The notes under the pieces are model-generated. The model did not search any database. It was not told the DNA's origin and worked only from the letters and a program-made list of their open reading frames with translations. A stretch of 64,000 nt of DNA from Linnemannia schmuckeri. Its lineage: Eukaryota > Mortierellomycota > Mortierellomycetes > Mortierellales > Mortierellaceae. Below are positions 21,622 to 32,855 of the stretch, piece by piece. Location of the stretch: positions 868,001 to 932,000 of the forward strand of contig JANATG010000003.1 of NCBI GenBank assembly GCA_029449235.1. The letters run 5' to 3'. Within the stretch, counting starts at the first letter, position 1. Each line of letters opens with the position of its first letter. The position numbers and the translations under genes are program-made.

Positions 21622-23095
21622 TTAAACTGCGTGAATCTGTGCGGGTTCCACGATTTCATCGTCAACTATCGATGATAACAACATGAGCGTTAGACTGCAT
21701 TTTTTTTAGTAAAGACTCGACTTATCAGACATACATTGAGAAATTGGATGAACTTTACCTTGACGACGGAAGATAGTGATCTCCTGCTGCTTGAAGTAAC
21801 GTCTGTTCTCTTCGTCAACGAGGACCAAGTTCAAGTAGTAGCGTGCAGAGAACTTCATATTGACTACGTTGTTCAGAGGTTCCAAAAAGACGAGATGCGT
21901 TAAAATTGAAGACGATTGAGTAGTGTTAGGTCAGCATACGGTTTACACTTTTCCAGGAAGCAATTTACCATCGCGGAAGGTAGGGGTGAGCTCGAAACCA
22001 CCCAAGAAAAGACGAATGGGGATAGTCTCTCCACGGACGGGTGCGCCATCCATGATCTCGAACTTTGTGATGGTCTCGCTTTCGTTGTACTGGTTAGGTG
22101 GTGCTCCTGTGGTTTCCCGACGAATGATTGAGAGTTCCATGTGTTTGACCTTGATGCGGACCAAAAGGAAATATATCTTGCCGACAATAACGTCCTTCAA
22201 GTGGTATCTATTAGCCAGGAGAGAATATTGTTAGACATGCGGTTTGATGCTTTGCTGAGCAAACTCGAAAAAAACATGATGTAAATAACTACGTGTTGGC
22301 GGTACCTGGATTTGTTGTATTCGAATTCGATGTGGAGGCAGTCTTCGATGCCAACTTCCATCTTGATCGAGTTGTTGCCGTCTGGCGGCATGACATACGA
22401 GTGCACCCAGATGTCCTGCTCCTTGACCACATCTGCCATTCGACGCTGAATCGTCACCCTCACAAAGTATCTATGTTGTTTCATAGGAAAAACAAATATC
22501 CGCGTCGTCAGTTAAACAGTTGAGCCTTGCTGCACCGTCCATCCATTCCCGAAAAAATGTCGTTCCCTTTTATCTTCGAAAAAGAGTAGCACAGTTACCT
22601 CAGCTTGACATTGATGCCATGGTAACTCTCATATTGCTTCTCGATGTTCTTGAACTCGAAATCAAAGCTGGTGTTGTTGCGGAGCTCGCCAGGTACAGCC
22701 AATTCCTGTTGAATCGTCCTGAACTCGTAATGATTTCCACGGTCGTAAAACAGTTCTATGATAGTAGCATGAGAAGAATGTATCTCAGTTTTAGTGTTTG
22801 TTGTCCCTGTGCATATAGAAATGTTAGAACTGGACATGGAGACGCAAGGCGATCGACTTTAGCATAATTGTTGTACCTATGCTTCCAACAAATTCGACCT
22901 TGATGCCATTGTGCTCGACCTTCTTGTTGTCCCTGACTCTGATATTAATCTAGGAATAGACAATTTATTGTCAGTTTACTTCTCATATGTATATTTCAGG
23001 CGCGAGTCTCCTCCAGGTTGTGTACTTTACAAAGTACGAAGTAAGGGCAAGTGACGGGCAAGGCACGAATGACACAGCATGCATGGACGGTTCGC

Positions 23096-23136
<41 letters not shown>

Positions 23137-23455
23137 TTTTTTCTTTTTTCGTTCTTCCTGATTTACCTTTCCAGCAACGGTCTCGCCATCAAAGTACAGA
23201 GGGTATTTTTCGCGTCTGTCCTTGTCGACCTTGGCCTCGATTTGCTTGCGCTGTTCTTGACCGTTGAAGTGAATGTCGATGTCTATTGGGGCCGAGAGGC
23301 CGAAGAGACTCTTTTTGAGGAAAGAGGGTGGGGGAAGGAAAGAAGGTCAAGGCGTTGTTCATGTCGAGCATGTAGGAGAAGTGAATGAAGGATGGCAGAG
23401 CAGCGATGTTTGGTTGACTGGGGATGAGGGGAAGGACACTCACAGCCATCACCAT
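21622..23455 (-). CDS. VPS26: Retromer subunit Vps26
   Basis: Vps26 is the arrestin-fold subunit of the retromer core (Vps26-Vps29-Vps35) that recycles cargo from endosomes (family knowledge). Exons on the minus strand are 23455-23444, 23310-23167, 22949-22877, 22755-22599, 22470-22306, 22207-21969, 21863-21759 and 21665-21622, in frame for 312 residues. Diagnostic stretches are IELFYDRGNHYEF, SSIKMEVGIEDCLHIEFEY-type sequence (here NNSIKMEVGIEDCLHIEF), NKSRYHLKDVIVGKIYFLL, KFEIMDGAPVRGETIPIRLF and SARYYLNLVLVDEENRRYFK. The first exon is only 12 nt (MVMA), joined through an AAG acceptor; this start is the least certain part. The second intron carries an uninterrupted T38 run. It ends 97 bp from ATE1 in convergent orientation. 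Confidence 0.93.
23097..23134. repeat. Poly(T) tract, 38 bp, inside a VPS26 intron
   Basis: 38 uninterrupted T on the plus strand, thus A38 in the VPS26 transcript, in the intron between 22950 and 23166. It is the longest homopolymer in the window. Confidence 0.85.
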
Positions 23456-24068
23456 GTTTGAAGAGATAAGGAACGCAGCCAAGCGTGGGAGAAGGGGTGA
23501 GAGGGAGAGGAAAGGAGTAAGGTAGGCTATGTGTAAAGAGGAGAAGAAGGAGAAGAGACAGAAACAGAAGAGCAAAGTGTAAAGCGTGAAGATTCATTGT
23601 CTACCTACGATCGCATGTACTGCAACTGCCACCATTCACCAAACTTATCCTTGCCTGTCTTGTCTTGTCCTTTCTGTCTAACCTCAAAACCCTTTCTACT
23701 TGCCCTTTGCTTCCCTTCCACCACCTTCTCCCTTTCTACTGGCGTGCATAAAAAGGTAACCCACGGTCCACTTTTTGTTTCTCTTTTTTTCTTTCCACAC
23801 CTTTTCCCTCTTGTCGCTCATCCATCCTCTTCCTCCTCCTTTCCTCATTACTACTGCTACTCATCCATACATTCTCAACTCATACACACTTTTATTCACA
23901 TCCCTTATACCCGCGATTGTCACCCTCTCTTTTGCATGGTACACACGCCCGCCGCATCTTTTTTTCACACTCATCGCGCTGCAAGACTACAGACGACACT
24001 TTGTTAATAATGAGATACCTACTTTACAGTCTACGATACACAAAAGAAAAGTTAGCAAGGGCAAGGAT
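23456..24068. promoter_or_regulatory. Divergent region between VPS26 and the M28 protease gene
   Basis: 613 bp between divergent genes. The right half is strongly C+T-rich (TCCTCTTCCTCCTCC near 23825) and probably the long leader of the protease gene. Upstream in-frame Met codons exist from 23775, but the peptide they add is low-complexity and not family-like. Confidence 0.5.
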
Positions 24069-27000
24069 ATGTCACAAAACCAGAACAGCTCTGATGATAC
24101 CTACGACAGGCGCCTTGAAGACCCCACCGAGGAGTCGCCCTTGCTCCAGTCCGCCCATGCTCCTGCCCCAAAGCCCGACTCCCGTCCCGCCACTGCTTTG
24201 ATCAACCAGGGCTCCTGGCGTCGCATGACCGGTGTCTTCCTCCTCATGGCTGTCTCCTACCTCGTCATTGGTGCCATCGTTAGCTACAAAAGACTCTCCC
24301 TCCCCGCCCCCAAGTCTGTGGCCGATGCTGTCGGACCTCATGATTTCTCGGCCGAGTGGGCTTGGCAACATCTGGAGCAAATTGCTCAAAAACCCCATCC
24401 TATCAACTCGCGTGAGAACATTCGCATTCGCGAGTATCTCGTCCAGACCGTCAAGAAACTCCAAAAGGAGGCTCAGTTGTTGAACCAGACTATTGAATTG
24501 GGCGTTGACGATGTCCATCTGACGCAGACCAAGAACTATCTCGGCAACGTTTCTCGTTTGGAGTATTACGAATCCTCGAATGTTCTTGTCCGGGTTGTTG
24601 GTACTGAGGGCCGAGCTGAGGGCAGTTCGACGGGTCATCCTGAGGCCGTTGTTGTAGATGCTCATTATGGTAAGTAAGATAGCACTATTTCAAAAGTGGG
24701 TATAATAGGATGAGACTTCAGAGGTCGAAGCACGGGATGGTTTCTGTAAGAGGCAGAAGTGGAGTATCTGTCATCGGAAATGGATTTTAGGCTTTGACCC
24801 GGCGAATTTTTGCCGTTCATCCTGTCCTAATCCGGAGATCAATTGAACGAGATAACCAGGAGCCTATTTTGTTGGTTGCTTCCATCGATCCTTTCTACGC
24901 GCCCTACTCAATCCTCCTTTTTTGTTCTTGTTAACAAACAATTCTCTTCCCCTTTTCACTTTTGCTCATCACGTCGCCATTCTACCTATTTTAGACTCGG
25001 TCTTGATAGGTCATGGCGCTACGGACGACGGCATCGGTGTATCCGTCTGCCTGGAGGTAAGAAAAAAATGTGCCCGCGAACAGGAAGGGTTTCCTCTGTA
25101 ATCGATCAGCTCCTTTTTAGTTTGGTGTAACAGTGCGAGTGGAATTCTTCCGGACAATTGACCAATCGATCTGTTTTTTTGCACTTTCTCGCTCACATAG
25201 ATGATTCGTAACCTCATCAACCACCCCGTGAAGCACAACGTTATCTTTAACATCAACAACGGAGAGGAAGTCGGCCTCTATGGAGCCGCCGCCTTCATGA
25301 AACACCCTTGGTCCAAGGACGTCAAGGCCTTTGTCAACCTCGGTAAGTTTATCCGCCAACATTTGCGAACCTTCCAGATGCTAGGAAGATGTCGTTGATA
25401 AACCCTAACACTGCTTTCACGTAATCTTCTGCGCTTACTTGTAGAGGGAGCTGGTGCCGGTGGACGCGCTCTGCTCTTCCGTGCAAGCAACCAAGCCCTC
25501 GCTCAAGCGTACAGCAAGGTTGGTAACTCGCCCCACGCCAATGTCTTCGGTAATGACATTTTCAAGCTCGGTCTCATAAAGAGGTACTTAACTTATCGTC
25601 ATTCTTCCGTATGTATGCTGTCGTCTCGTGCACCCCCTTCAGGCACCTACACTAACACTGCCTACCTCCATCTCTTGCTCATAGTGGTACTGACTTTTCC
25701 GTTTACACCGACAACAACATCCCCGGAGTCGACATTGCCTTCTACAGTCGTAGAGCCTTCTATCACACTCTTCACGATGACATTGAGCACACTTCCAAGG
25801 GGTCTGTTCAGCACATGGGTAACACAGGACTGACTACGGTCCGCAACATTGCCGACTCGGACTACTTGATCAAACCCAAGAAGATAGTCAGCTCCGAGGC
25901 CTCCATCTACTACGATATTGCAGGGTTCTTCATGTTGACCTACTCGTTCAGCACCTACCTGACTCTGAACTACAACTTGCTCATTATCGCACCCATCTTT
26001 GTTGCCTGGGCCGTTATCTCATGCGCTAAGCATGGCCTGACCTTGGGTATCGTCCTGAGAAGCTACCTGTCCTTGATCGTCAGTTTTGCTGCCGCCATCA
26101 TCTCCTCGGTCATTTTCGCCAAGATTCTAGACAGAATTAACCCTATGCTCGTCTATGGTGAGCACTGGCTTGGTTTCATGTTCTTCGTCTTCCAGTGCTG
26201 CACCACCATTATCTGCGTCCAGTGGGCTTGGGTTCGCCTTGAGCTTTGGCTCAGAGGCGACAACTTTGGTCCTCTTGAGATTGCTCTTGAGCGCATCCGC
26301 GTCGATTCGGAGCAAGTCTCTAACGTTGGCATGGTTCTCTTCTGGTGGACTTTGTTGATTGGTGCCACCATTATTGGTCGCTCCCGAGAGATCGGACTCT
26401 TTTACTTTATCAGCTGGTTCACCGCTACTTCAATGATCTCTGCGTACTTCGCGGTCTACCCCAGACGTAGAGGCACTCCCTGGACTCTGGGCCGTCTCTG
26501 GATTAACTTTGTACCCCTGATGATGGTTCTCGATGTTGCTATTACCAACATGATCGCTATGGGTCAGACCCTTGTTGACGGAACACCCTCCTTTGCCAGT
26601 AAGTTTCTCTTCGAGTTCACTGCTCCTGAATACTCTTCCAAAAAAAGGAAATAAGCATCCAATTAATGCCTTTTTTTTATGTTTCCATAGTTATGGCGCT
26701 GTTTTCACTCTGCGCTTTGAACTGTGTGATGCCTTTGATCCCAACGATCCACCGCTCGGCTAACTTCCGCAAAATGGGCCAAGTCAGTTTGTTCTTTTCC
26801 GTGGTCCTCTTGATCTCGTGCTGCATCGTCTTCCCTTACTCGGCCCAGGAGGCTCCCAACAAGCTCATCTGGCGCCAGATCCACGACCTCGACAAGGACA
26901 CCTCCTATGTGACCGTTAAGACTGTCAACAACCTGGAGACCATCTTGGACATGGTCCCCGCCGCTGCGAAGAAGAGAAAGTGCGGCCCTGACCCCGTGAG

Positions 27001-27550
27001 CAATGGTGCCTTGACTCAGTGTGTTTACTTTGGTGCCACCCCCAAGCTGGTTGTCGAGTCTAAGAAGGCTGGTTTTGAGATTATCAAGTCTAAGGTCTTT
27101 GCCCCCGAGCATCAAAAGGAGGTTATTGGTGAGGCCCAGGTCGAAGCCAAGCATTTGCTTCGCAAGGTTCACGTGAAGTGGACTGCTGTCGATTCGAGAC
27201 TGTGCGCTATCCAGTTCCCATCCAACTCGAGCCTTGTGTCCTTGAAGCTCGCTGGATTTGATGACCCCGATGAGGGTTATCGCACCCCCATAGTCGATGC
27301 TGCGATCCGTCTGGGCATGGTAGCCTTCAAGCGCGACTATGACCAGGAGTATGATTTGGAGGTTGCCTATGAGGTCGAGAATAAGGATGCGCCCGCCTTG
27401 GAAGGTATCCTTGGGTGTTTGTATGATGAGTGGGATAACGAACAGATCCCTGCCTTTACCGATATGAAGAACCATCTGCCCACGTGGGCTTTGCTGGGTG
27501 GTGGAAAGGGACCTGGTCTCCTCACCATCCAGAAGCACATCCTTGTCTAA
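24069..27550 (+). CDS. PFF1: Vacuolar membrane M28 metalloprotease (PFF1/ERMP1-like)
   Basis: Exons 24069-24669, 24995-25056, 25201-25342, 25445-25583, 25685-26598 and 26691-27550 give 905 residues. A cytosolic N-terminus with an acidic dileucine signal (EESPLL, 21-26, a vacuole-type sorting motif) precedes a first membrane helix at about 54-73. The M28 peptidase domain follows with its zinc ligands: DAHYDSV (His199), GATDDGIG (Asp211/212), NNGEEVGLYGA (Glu243/244), a downstream FYHTLHDDIEHTSKG, and NLEGAGAGGR. Then come about eight hydrophobic helices (for example YNLLIIAPIFVAWAVIS and GMVLFWWTLLIGATIIG) and a long C-terminal lumenal domain. This order matches Pff1/ERMP1, a multi-spanning protease of vacuole or ER. 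It is divergent from VPS26. No catalytic residue appears lost. Confidence 0.9.
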
Positions 27551-28406
27551 CTTTGATCTATGACAATATTCCTCTTTGTTCAACGCAATTGCAAATAAAA
27601 AGAAACCAGTGTGTGTCCCTCTTTCATTCTGAAATTAAAAGAGCAGCGCCTCTAAATTTCGTGTCTGATGATGAAGTAAAGATGGCCAAGGGTAGAGGAG
27701 ATAAGATACGATCGATAGATCTGAGCCAGACTGTGATGATCTATGTTTATTATCTGTGAACCACCTGATTTGCCCAAAGTCACGGCCTTGCTTCCTCTTG
27801 TAGTCTTGTGTCGAGACACTCCACCAGGCTCGATTTCATCCTTTTTCTTGCAAACAAAATAAAAATTAAAGGGAAGAATGTGTGCTATTGCATTCGTACC
27901 TCTGCCAGCGTACTTGACCGTTCCCACGGTACTCAATGGGAGTTGACTTGAACTGTACATATTCCCAGTGCCTTTGCATATGCATACAGAAAGGGAAGGA
28001 TTCTTCTTTGTTTGCCTGTGTCATTGAAGTCTTCATAAACAATAACCTTCTCCTCTACTGAAGTTGGATAACAATGTACAGTTCCAGAGAGTAAATTGGA
28101 ATAAAAAGACAGAGTCTCCGAGGACTGGAATATAGTTTGAGGCTACAGTGTCCATAAACAGAGTTACTATCTTCTAATGTCGCACAGCATTGTCAGAGGG
28201 GTTTTTTTATTTCTTCCAGTTGTTCTCTTTTCGATGGGAAAAGGTCAATCGGCGGTTCTTTGGTGCAATATTAACGAAAAAGATATTACCCCTTCAATAT
28301 TTCGGTACTTGACCTAACCGAGGCATTCGCACTTCTTTCATTCTTATCCTCGCTCCTTCCATCTCACTCCCCTCTTCCCTATTCTCTCTCCTTACCCTTT
28401 TGCACA
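27551..28406. other. Intergenic gap before monooxygenase C
   Basis: 856 bp. On the minus strand around 27985-27760 a short frame (MHMQRHWEYVQFKSTPIEYR, then NGQVRWQR before a GTACGA donor) looks coding-like, but no convincing second exon was found. The last 150 bp are CT-rich promoter of copy C and differ from the upstream region of copy A. Confidence 0.45.
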
Positions 28407-30646
28407 ATGCCCATCACTCTGCACGGCCCTAACCCCTCGGTTTACGACACCTCCAACCGTAAACCTCACGTTATCATCATTGGCGCAGGATTGGCTGGTA
28501 CTTTAGCAACCGAATAGGAGTATCGTTGATAACAACACGAATCGGCCACGACTGTATCGCTCATACAACCATACCCTTCTTTTATTAGGCCTCACTTTGG
28601 CTGCTCTACTACACAAAGCGGATATTCCCTTCGACATCTTTGAAAAGTCACCAGAGACCAGGAACGTTGGTGAGTACACACTCTAACAAGCATATCAACA
28701 GACCTTGCTGCACCCCCCTTTTTTTTCCCTCGCCCAGAACTGATAAGGACTTTTATTTCTCTTTCTTCTATAAACAAATAGGATCGGCCGTGTTTCTCGC
28801 GCCGAACGTCGGTCCTCTTTTCACTCAGATGGGTATCATGGATGAATACCTGGCCAAGTCGAAGCGATGCTCGACCATGCGCCTTTTCAACGAGCACCGC
28901 GAGCAAGACTTTGCCCTTGATTTCTCTCTCAACCATGAGCTGTAGGTTCCTCTGCCTTCCTTTGAGCCATTGTCATTTACTTCTATTAGGGTTTCGACTC
29001 CAATTAGAGTTGTGCACAAACTTATCTTTTTTTTTTTTTTTTCTCCTCTGTCTGGCGCAATAGGAGTGGATTCCAAGGACGGATTCTCCCTCGCAAGGTA
29101 CTCTATGAGATCATCTTGGGACAGGTTCCGGACGAGCGAATCCATAGAGGAAAGCGAATGTCATGGATGGCTCAAGGAGAGAATGGGGTCCATGTCAAGT
29201 TCACGGACGGAAGTGAGTTTGAAGGAGATATTCTTGTTGGAGCAGATGGCGCATACAGCGCTGTCCGCAAGTGTTTGTATGAGCGTCTCCAGAAGGACAA
29301 TAAACTGCCTGCTTCTGATGCGAAGGACTTGCCTTTCAGCTGCGTCTGTGTAGCCGGATACACTGACACACTGGACATCGAAAAGTTCCCCTTCTTGAAG
29401 GACGAGGAGAGCAGTGTTATCAACACGCGTTCTTTCGACAAGCCCTACTCAGTACGTGCACATGTGTATTTTTGCCGCAAATCGAAATACTCTTGTATTT
29501 TTTTTATCTACGCGGATACTTACCAATCGCTTTTATCTTTACTGGCGTGCATGTATGAATAGTGGAACGTATTCGCTGTCAGAGATAACAAGATGTGTTG
29601 GAACTCGACTTTGTATCTTGACGAAGAGACCGCCAAGTTTCACAACAACTTCAGGACGACTGATTGGGGTGAGGGAGGCGCCGAGGGAATGTGCAACGAT
29701 GTCCGCAACTTTCCCATCAATGGAGGCGATGGTACTCTTACTCTGGGTGACCTGATTGATAAAACTCCCAAGGACCAGATGGCGAAGGTTATGTTGGAAG
29801 AAAAAGTATTTGATACCTGGCACCACTGCCGCACCGTCCTGATTGGCGATGGTAAGATAAAAGTTATTTATTATGCTGGGCTGGGTTCGATTCGGAAATA
29901 ATTGCGCAACGCGTTCACTTTATTTTTATTATTATTTCTTCCATTTTTATCTCCATTAGCTTGCCACAAGGTAACTGTTACTTCGGCGTCGACTTAAAGA
30001 CAACAACAACTGTCTAATGCGATTACATTCACATTGGCAATCTAGCTCCACCCAGCAGGAGGGCAAGGTGCAACCACGGCATTCCATGATGCGGTGGCGT
30101 TAGCCAATTGGATCAACGCGCTTCCTACAACTCAAGTCAAGGACTTGGAGAAGGCATTTAGATCATACAGAGACGAGCGACACGTCGCTGCCCTAGCGGC
30201 CGAAGCCCACGCCAAAAATATGTGCAAGTTCTATGGCAAGGTTCGTTGTTTATCCTGAGATGGAATCCATCCCAGAACTCGAGATGGCTCCTTTACATGG
30301 TACAAGCAGAAAAAGCGGTACTACATACCTAACGCGCAAAAACCCTTGAACATTTTCGCCTCTTTTCCGATAGGCCAATGATCGTAGCGCATCTCTCACA
30401 AGATTCATTTTCAAGAAGATGCCTTTCTGGCTTTGGGCAATCATGATAAGGAAGCACATTGGTTGTCGTCCTCAGGCTTCTTTCTTGCCACCTGTACCCA
30501 ATACTGGAACGGTCCCGCCTGCTGACCTTCCCAGCTACTGCGAGACGCTGAAGGTTGTCAAGGCACGAGAGGCCGAGCAGGCTGAGAAGGCGGCTCAGAA
30601 CGAGGAAATGCAAGCGATAATTGAGACCAATACCATCGCATTATAA
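28407..30646 (+). CDS. FAD-dependent aromatic-type monooxygenase, copy C
   Basis: Same eight-exon gene as copy A at a constant offset of 15,836 bp, 495 residues. The Rossmann GAGLAG, DG (GADGAYSAVRK) and GD (GDACHKLHPAGGQGA) motifs are present, with the 11-nt micro-exon at 29960-29970. Differences from A are confined to the first codons (MPITLHGPNP versus MAIILHGPNP, with several silent changes) and the last residues (KAAQNEEMQAIIETNTIAL versus KAAQNKQLLAVTENDTIAV). Everything in between, introns included, is identical. The promoter is unrelated to that of A, so regulation may differ although the catalytic body is the same. It converges with SNU23, leaving 174 bp that include an A27 run. The substrate is unknown. 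Confidence 0.88.
28425..30553. repeat. Identity tract 2 (pairs with 12589-14717)
   Basis: Second member of the 2,129-bp identical pair. The boundaries lie at the sixth codon and in the last exon of copy C. Sequence on both sides is only loosely similar or unrelated to that around tract 1. Confidence 0.9.
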
Positions 30647-30707
30647 GCTGAGCGGATGAATGACTAGAAGGGCAGAATATTGGAAGTGCTTTTACTCCGT
30701 CAAGATG

Positions 30708-30734
30708 AAAAAAAAAAAAAAAAAAAAAAAAAAA
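30708..30734. repeat. Poly(A) tract, 27 bp
   Basis: 27 A in the short gap between the convergent stops of monooxygenase C and SNU23, located in one or both 3' UTRs. Confidence 0.8.
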
Positions 30735-30820
30735 TGTTCGAGATGAAATTGCTGATCTTTGTGGCAAAAATATGGGTGATGGTTTGGTAAATGCTTTATG
30801 AGGGTCGATTGATGGAGAAA

Positions 30821-31710
30821 TTATGACTTTGAAGAGCCGAATCCAGAGAAGCCCATCATGGCAGCCATGGCAGGGTCCATACCGCCTTCATCAACTCCAT
30901 CATCATGCTTCTTGTCGTTCTTCTTTTGCTTCTTGCGTTCCCGCTTTTCCGCCCTTTCTCTGTCTTCCTGTCTCTTGGCCTCCTCGAGCCTGGCATCCAG
31001 ATCATACTTGTCCTTCTTGGGTGCCTCTGCTTTCCGCTTCATGCTCTCGAGCTTAGCCACAACATCGGTGAGATCCTCTCTGACGGCCTTTGTGTTGACG
31101 CCCAAGTTCTTGAGATGCTTCTTTCCGTTCTTGTGGTCCATGTAAGCCGTGCTGTCCTTGAGAACGCAATCGCAGAGTTGGCAGTAGAATCCGGGTGCTC
31201 GTCCATTAGGCCCTCCCTGGACAACCTGCGACTTTCCGATGGCTGATTCCAGGATGAGACGTTCGGATTTTTCGGCCTTGATTGCTTCTTCTGTGGGTGC
31301 CTCCTTTGCCTTCTTCTTCACCGTTTTTCCTATTAAGATTCCAAATAAGCAAGTCATAATTAGTACCTAACTTGGAAGTGTGGTTTATGAGATAATATTG
31401 TCAAGGAAATAATGGACCACGGCAAAACGTACCTAGTGCTCTGGCTTCATCCTCTTCTGCCTTTTCTTTGTCGCGAGCAGCTCTCTCCTTGGCCCTCTTC
31501 TCAAACTCTTCCATATCCCATCGCCCCGACTTTTTTTTGACCTATTTATTGTGTTTGCCACCAGATAACAACAATATATGCTGCGGTTAGTCATCAACGT
31601 CAGAGTGAATGAACTTTGTTTGCAAGATGTGGTCATTACAGTTTTCCATTCCTGTTGTGAATACGTACGACTGTGCCGTAGGCGCCCTTCTTTGTGTCCG
31701 CTGATGACAT
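30821..31710 (-). CDS. SNU23: U4/U6.U5 tri-snRNP protein Snu23 / ZMAT2
   Basis: Snu23 is a matrin-type zinc-finger protein of the spliceosomal B complex (family knowledge). Exons on the minus strand are 31710-31669, 31541-31433 and 31329-30821, in frame for 219 residues. The U1-like C2H2 finger reads GFYCQLCDCVLKDSTAYMDH then NGKKHLKNLG, the classic CxxC...HxxxxxH arrangement. Upstream is the conserved VKKKSGRWDMEEFEKRAKER, and downstream a Lys/Glu-rich helix followed by a Gly/Met tail (MAAMMGFSGFGSSKS), matching the family order and length. The 42-nt first exon encodes MSSADTKKGAYGTV. It is divergent from the first four-helix protein gene and converges with monooxygenase C. Confidence 0.92.
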
Positions 31711-32336
31711 TGTCCTTATTGCTTGTCCTTGTCCTTGTGATGTGTTTGTTGCCTTGGCAGTTGATTGTTGATTGATGGGTTGGCGAGGAGTGAAGTGGAG
31801 TTAAAAAAAAGATTCGCACTTAAAGCTTTTTGTAATATGCCTAGACTTTTAAGACGCAGTCACAACAGCGACAATGCGCGGAAAAATCTGGCACCTGCTA
31901 TTTGATTGACACTGGTTCACCCTGTTCTTGTTCCTATGAAAACTTGCCTGGCAAAGTAAAGTGTGTGGAGAAAGGTCAAAGCAGTATGAGAAATGCTAAC
32001 GGACATGAGTAGAGGCCATTGTAAAGTAACAAAGAAAATAAAATCGAGTCGATCGAATTATTGCAATATAATATCTTTCCATGGAATGCGTTGTCGTTTC
32101 TGTGCACAGATGGCTGGCGAAAACAGAAGTATAAAAGCTTTGGCTCGGAGACCTTTTTTCCACTTCCTCTCGCTCTCTCTTTCTCTCTCTTTATCGCATA
32201 ATCCCACCTTCTCTTCTCTCCTCCTCCTCCTCCCTCTCCCCTCCTCTCATCGGCTGTCTGTTTGTCTTGTCGTCCTCATCGCCGTCCTCCTCTTCCTCGT
32301 CACGCACTTCAGCAACCCATAGCAACGCATGAGAAA
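31711..32336. promoter_or_regulatory. Promoter region of four-helix protein 1 (and SNU23)
   Basis: Contains a block repeated before the second paralogue: AAAGGTCAAA and TATGAGAAAT near 31974-31995, ATTATTGCAAT through TCTTTCCATGGAAT at about 32058-32087, TGGCGAAAACAGAAG at 32115-32129, then a TATAAAAG box (32130-32137) about 200 bp upstream of the ATG. A strongly CT-rich leader follows. Confidence 0.65.
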
Positions 32337-32855
32337 ATGCCCTGCTACAGCGCCTATCTCCTTGCGCTTCTTAACACCTGCCTCGCCGCGACCTACTTCG
32401 GGCTTCGACACCGCGATGCACAAATTCACAGCAACGTAATGCCCCCCACATGGCATACCGTCGGATCTTTAACCTCGATCAGTGTTCTCCTCGTGCTCTA
32501 CATCCTCGCGATTGTCTTCGAAAGCCCGCTCTACGGGAAACCAGGGCTCTTCTACACGCGCACCGCCATCATAGTTCCCCTTATCGCCTTTTATGCCACG
32601 GCCATCATCATATCCTATAGACCCGAATATACGGTCGAACGCACTGGTCCAAACTCCTCGGCCGAGACTAAATGTGTCCACCCTTCTGTCCGATGCGATC
32701 TAGGAAGGTGGCTGAATTCCTTTACCTATTTGTTCATTCCTGTAGCCTTGGTTGATGCCATTTTTGTATCCTGCAGCGACAGTGATTGTTGTTCTGGAGG
32801 CGGTAGTGGTGGTGGTGGTGATGGTGGTGGTGATGGTGGCGATGGCGGTGGTTAA
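32337..32855 (+). CDS. Four-helix membrane protein with Gly/Asp tail (paralogue 1)
   Basis: Intronless, 172 residues. Four hydrophobic segments are visible at about 4-22 (YSAYLLALLNTCLAATYFG), 43-61 (GSLTSISVLLVLYILAIVF), 76-94 (TAIIVPLIAFYATAIIISY) and 128-145. A conserved extracytosolic-type loop has KCVHPSVRCD between helices 3 and 4. The C-terminus is Cys-rich (VSCSDSDCCSGG) and then an almost pure Gly/Asp tail encoded by GGTGGT/GATGGT repeats. I do not recognise a named family. The absence of introns is notable in this intron-rich window. The ATG is chosen to match paralogue 2 (MACYSAY); an upstream in-frame Met at 32262 gives no similarity. Confidence 0.72.
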   Translation: MPCYSAYLLALLNTCLAATYFGLRHRDAQIHSNVMPPTWHTVGSLTSISVLLVLYILAIVFESPLYGKPGLFYTRTAIIVPLIAFYATAIIISYRPEYTVERTGPNSSAETKCVHPSVRCDLGRWLNSFTYLFIPVALVDAIFVSCSDSDCCSGGGSGGGGDGGGDGGDGGG

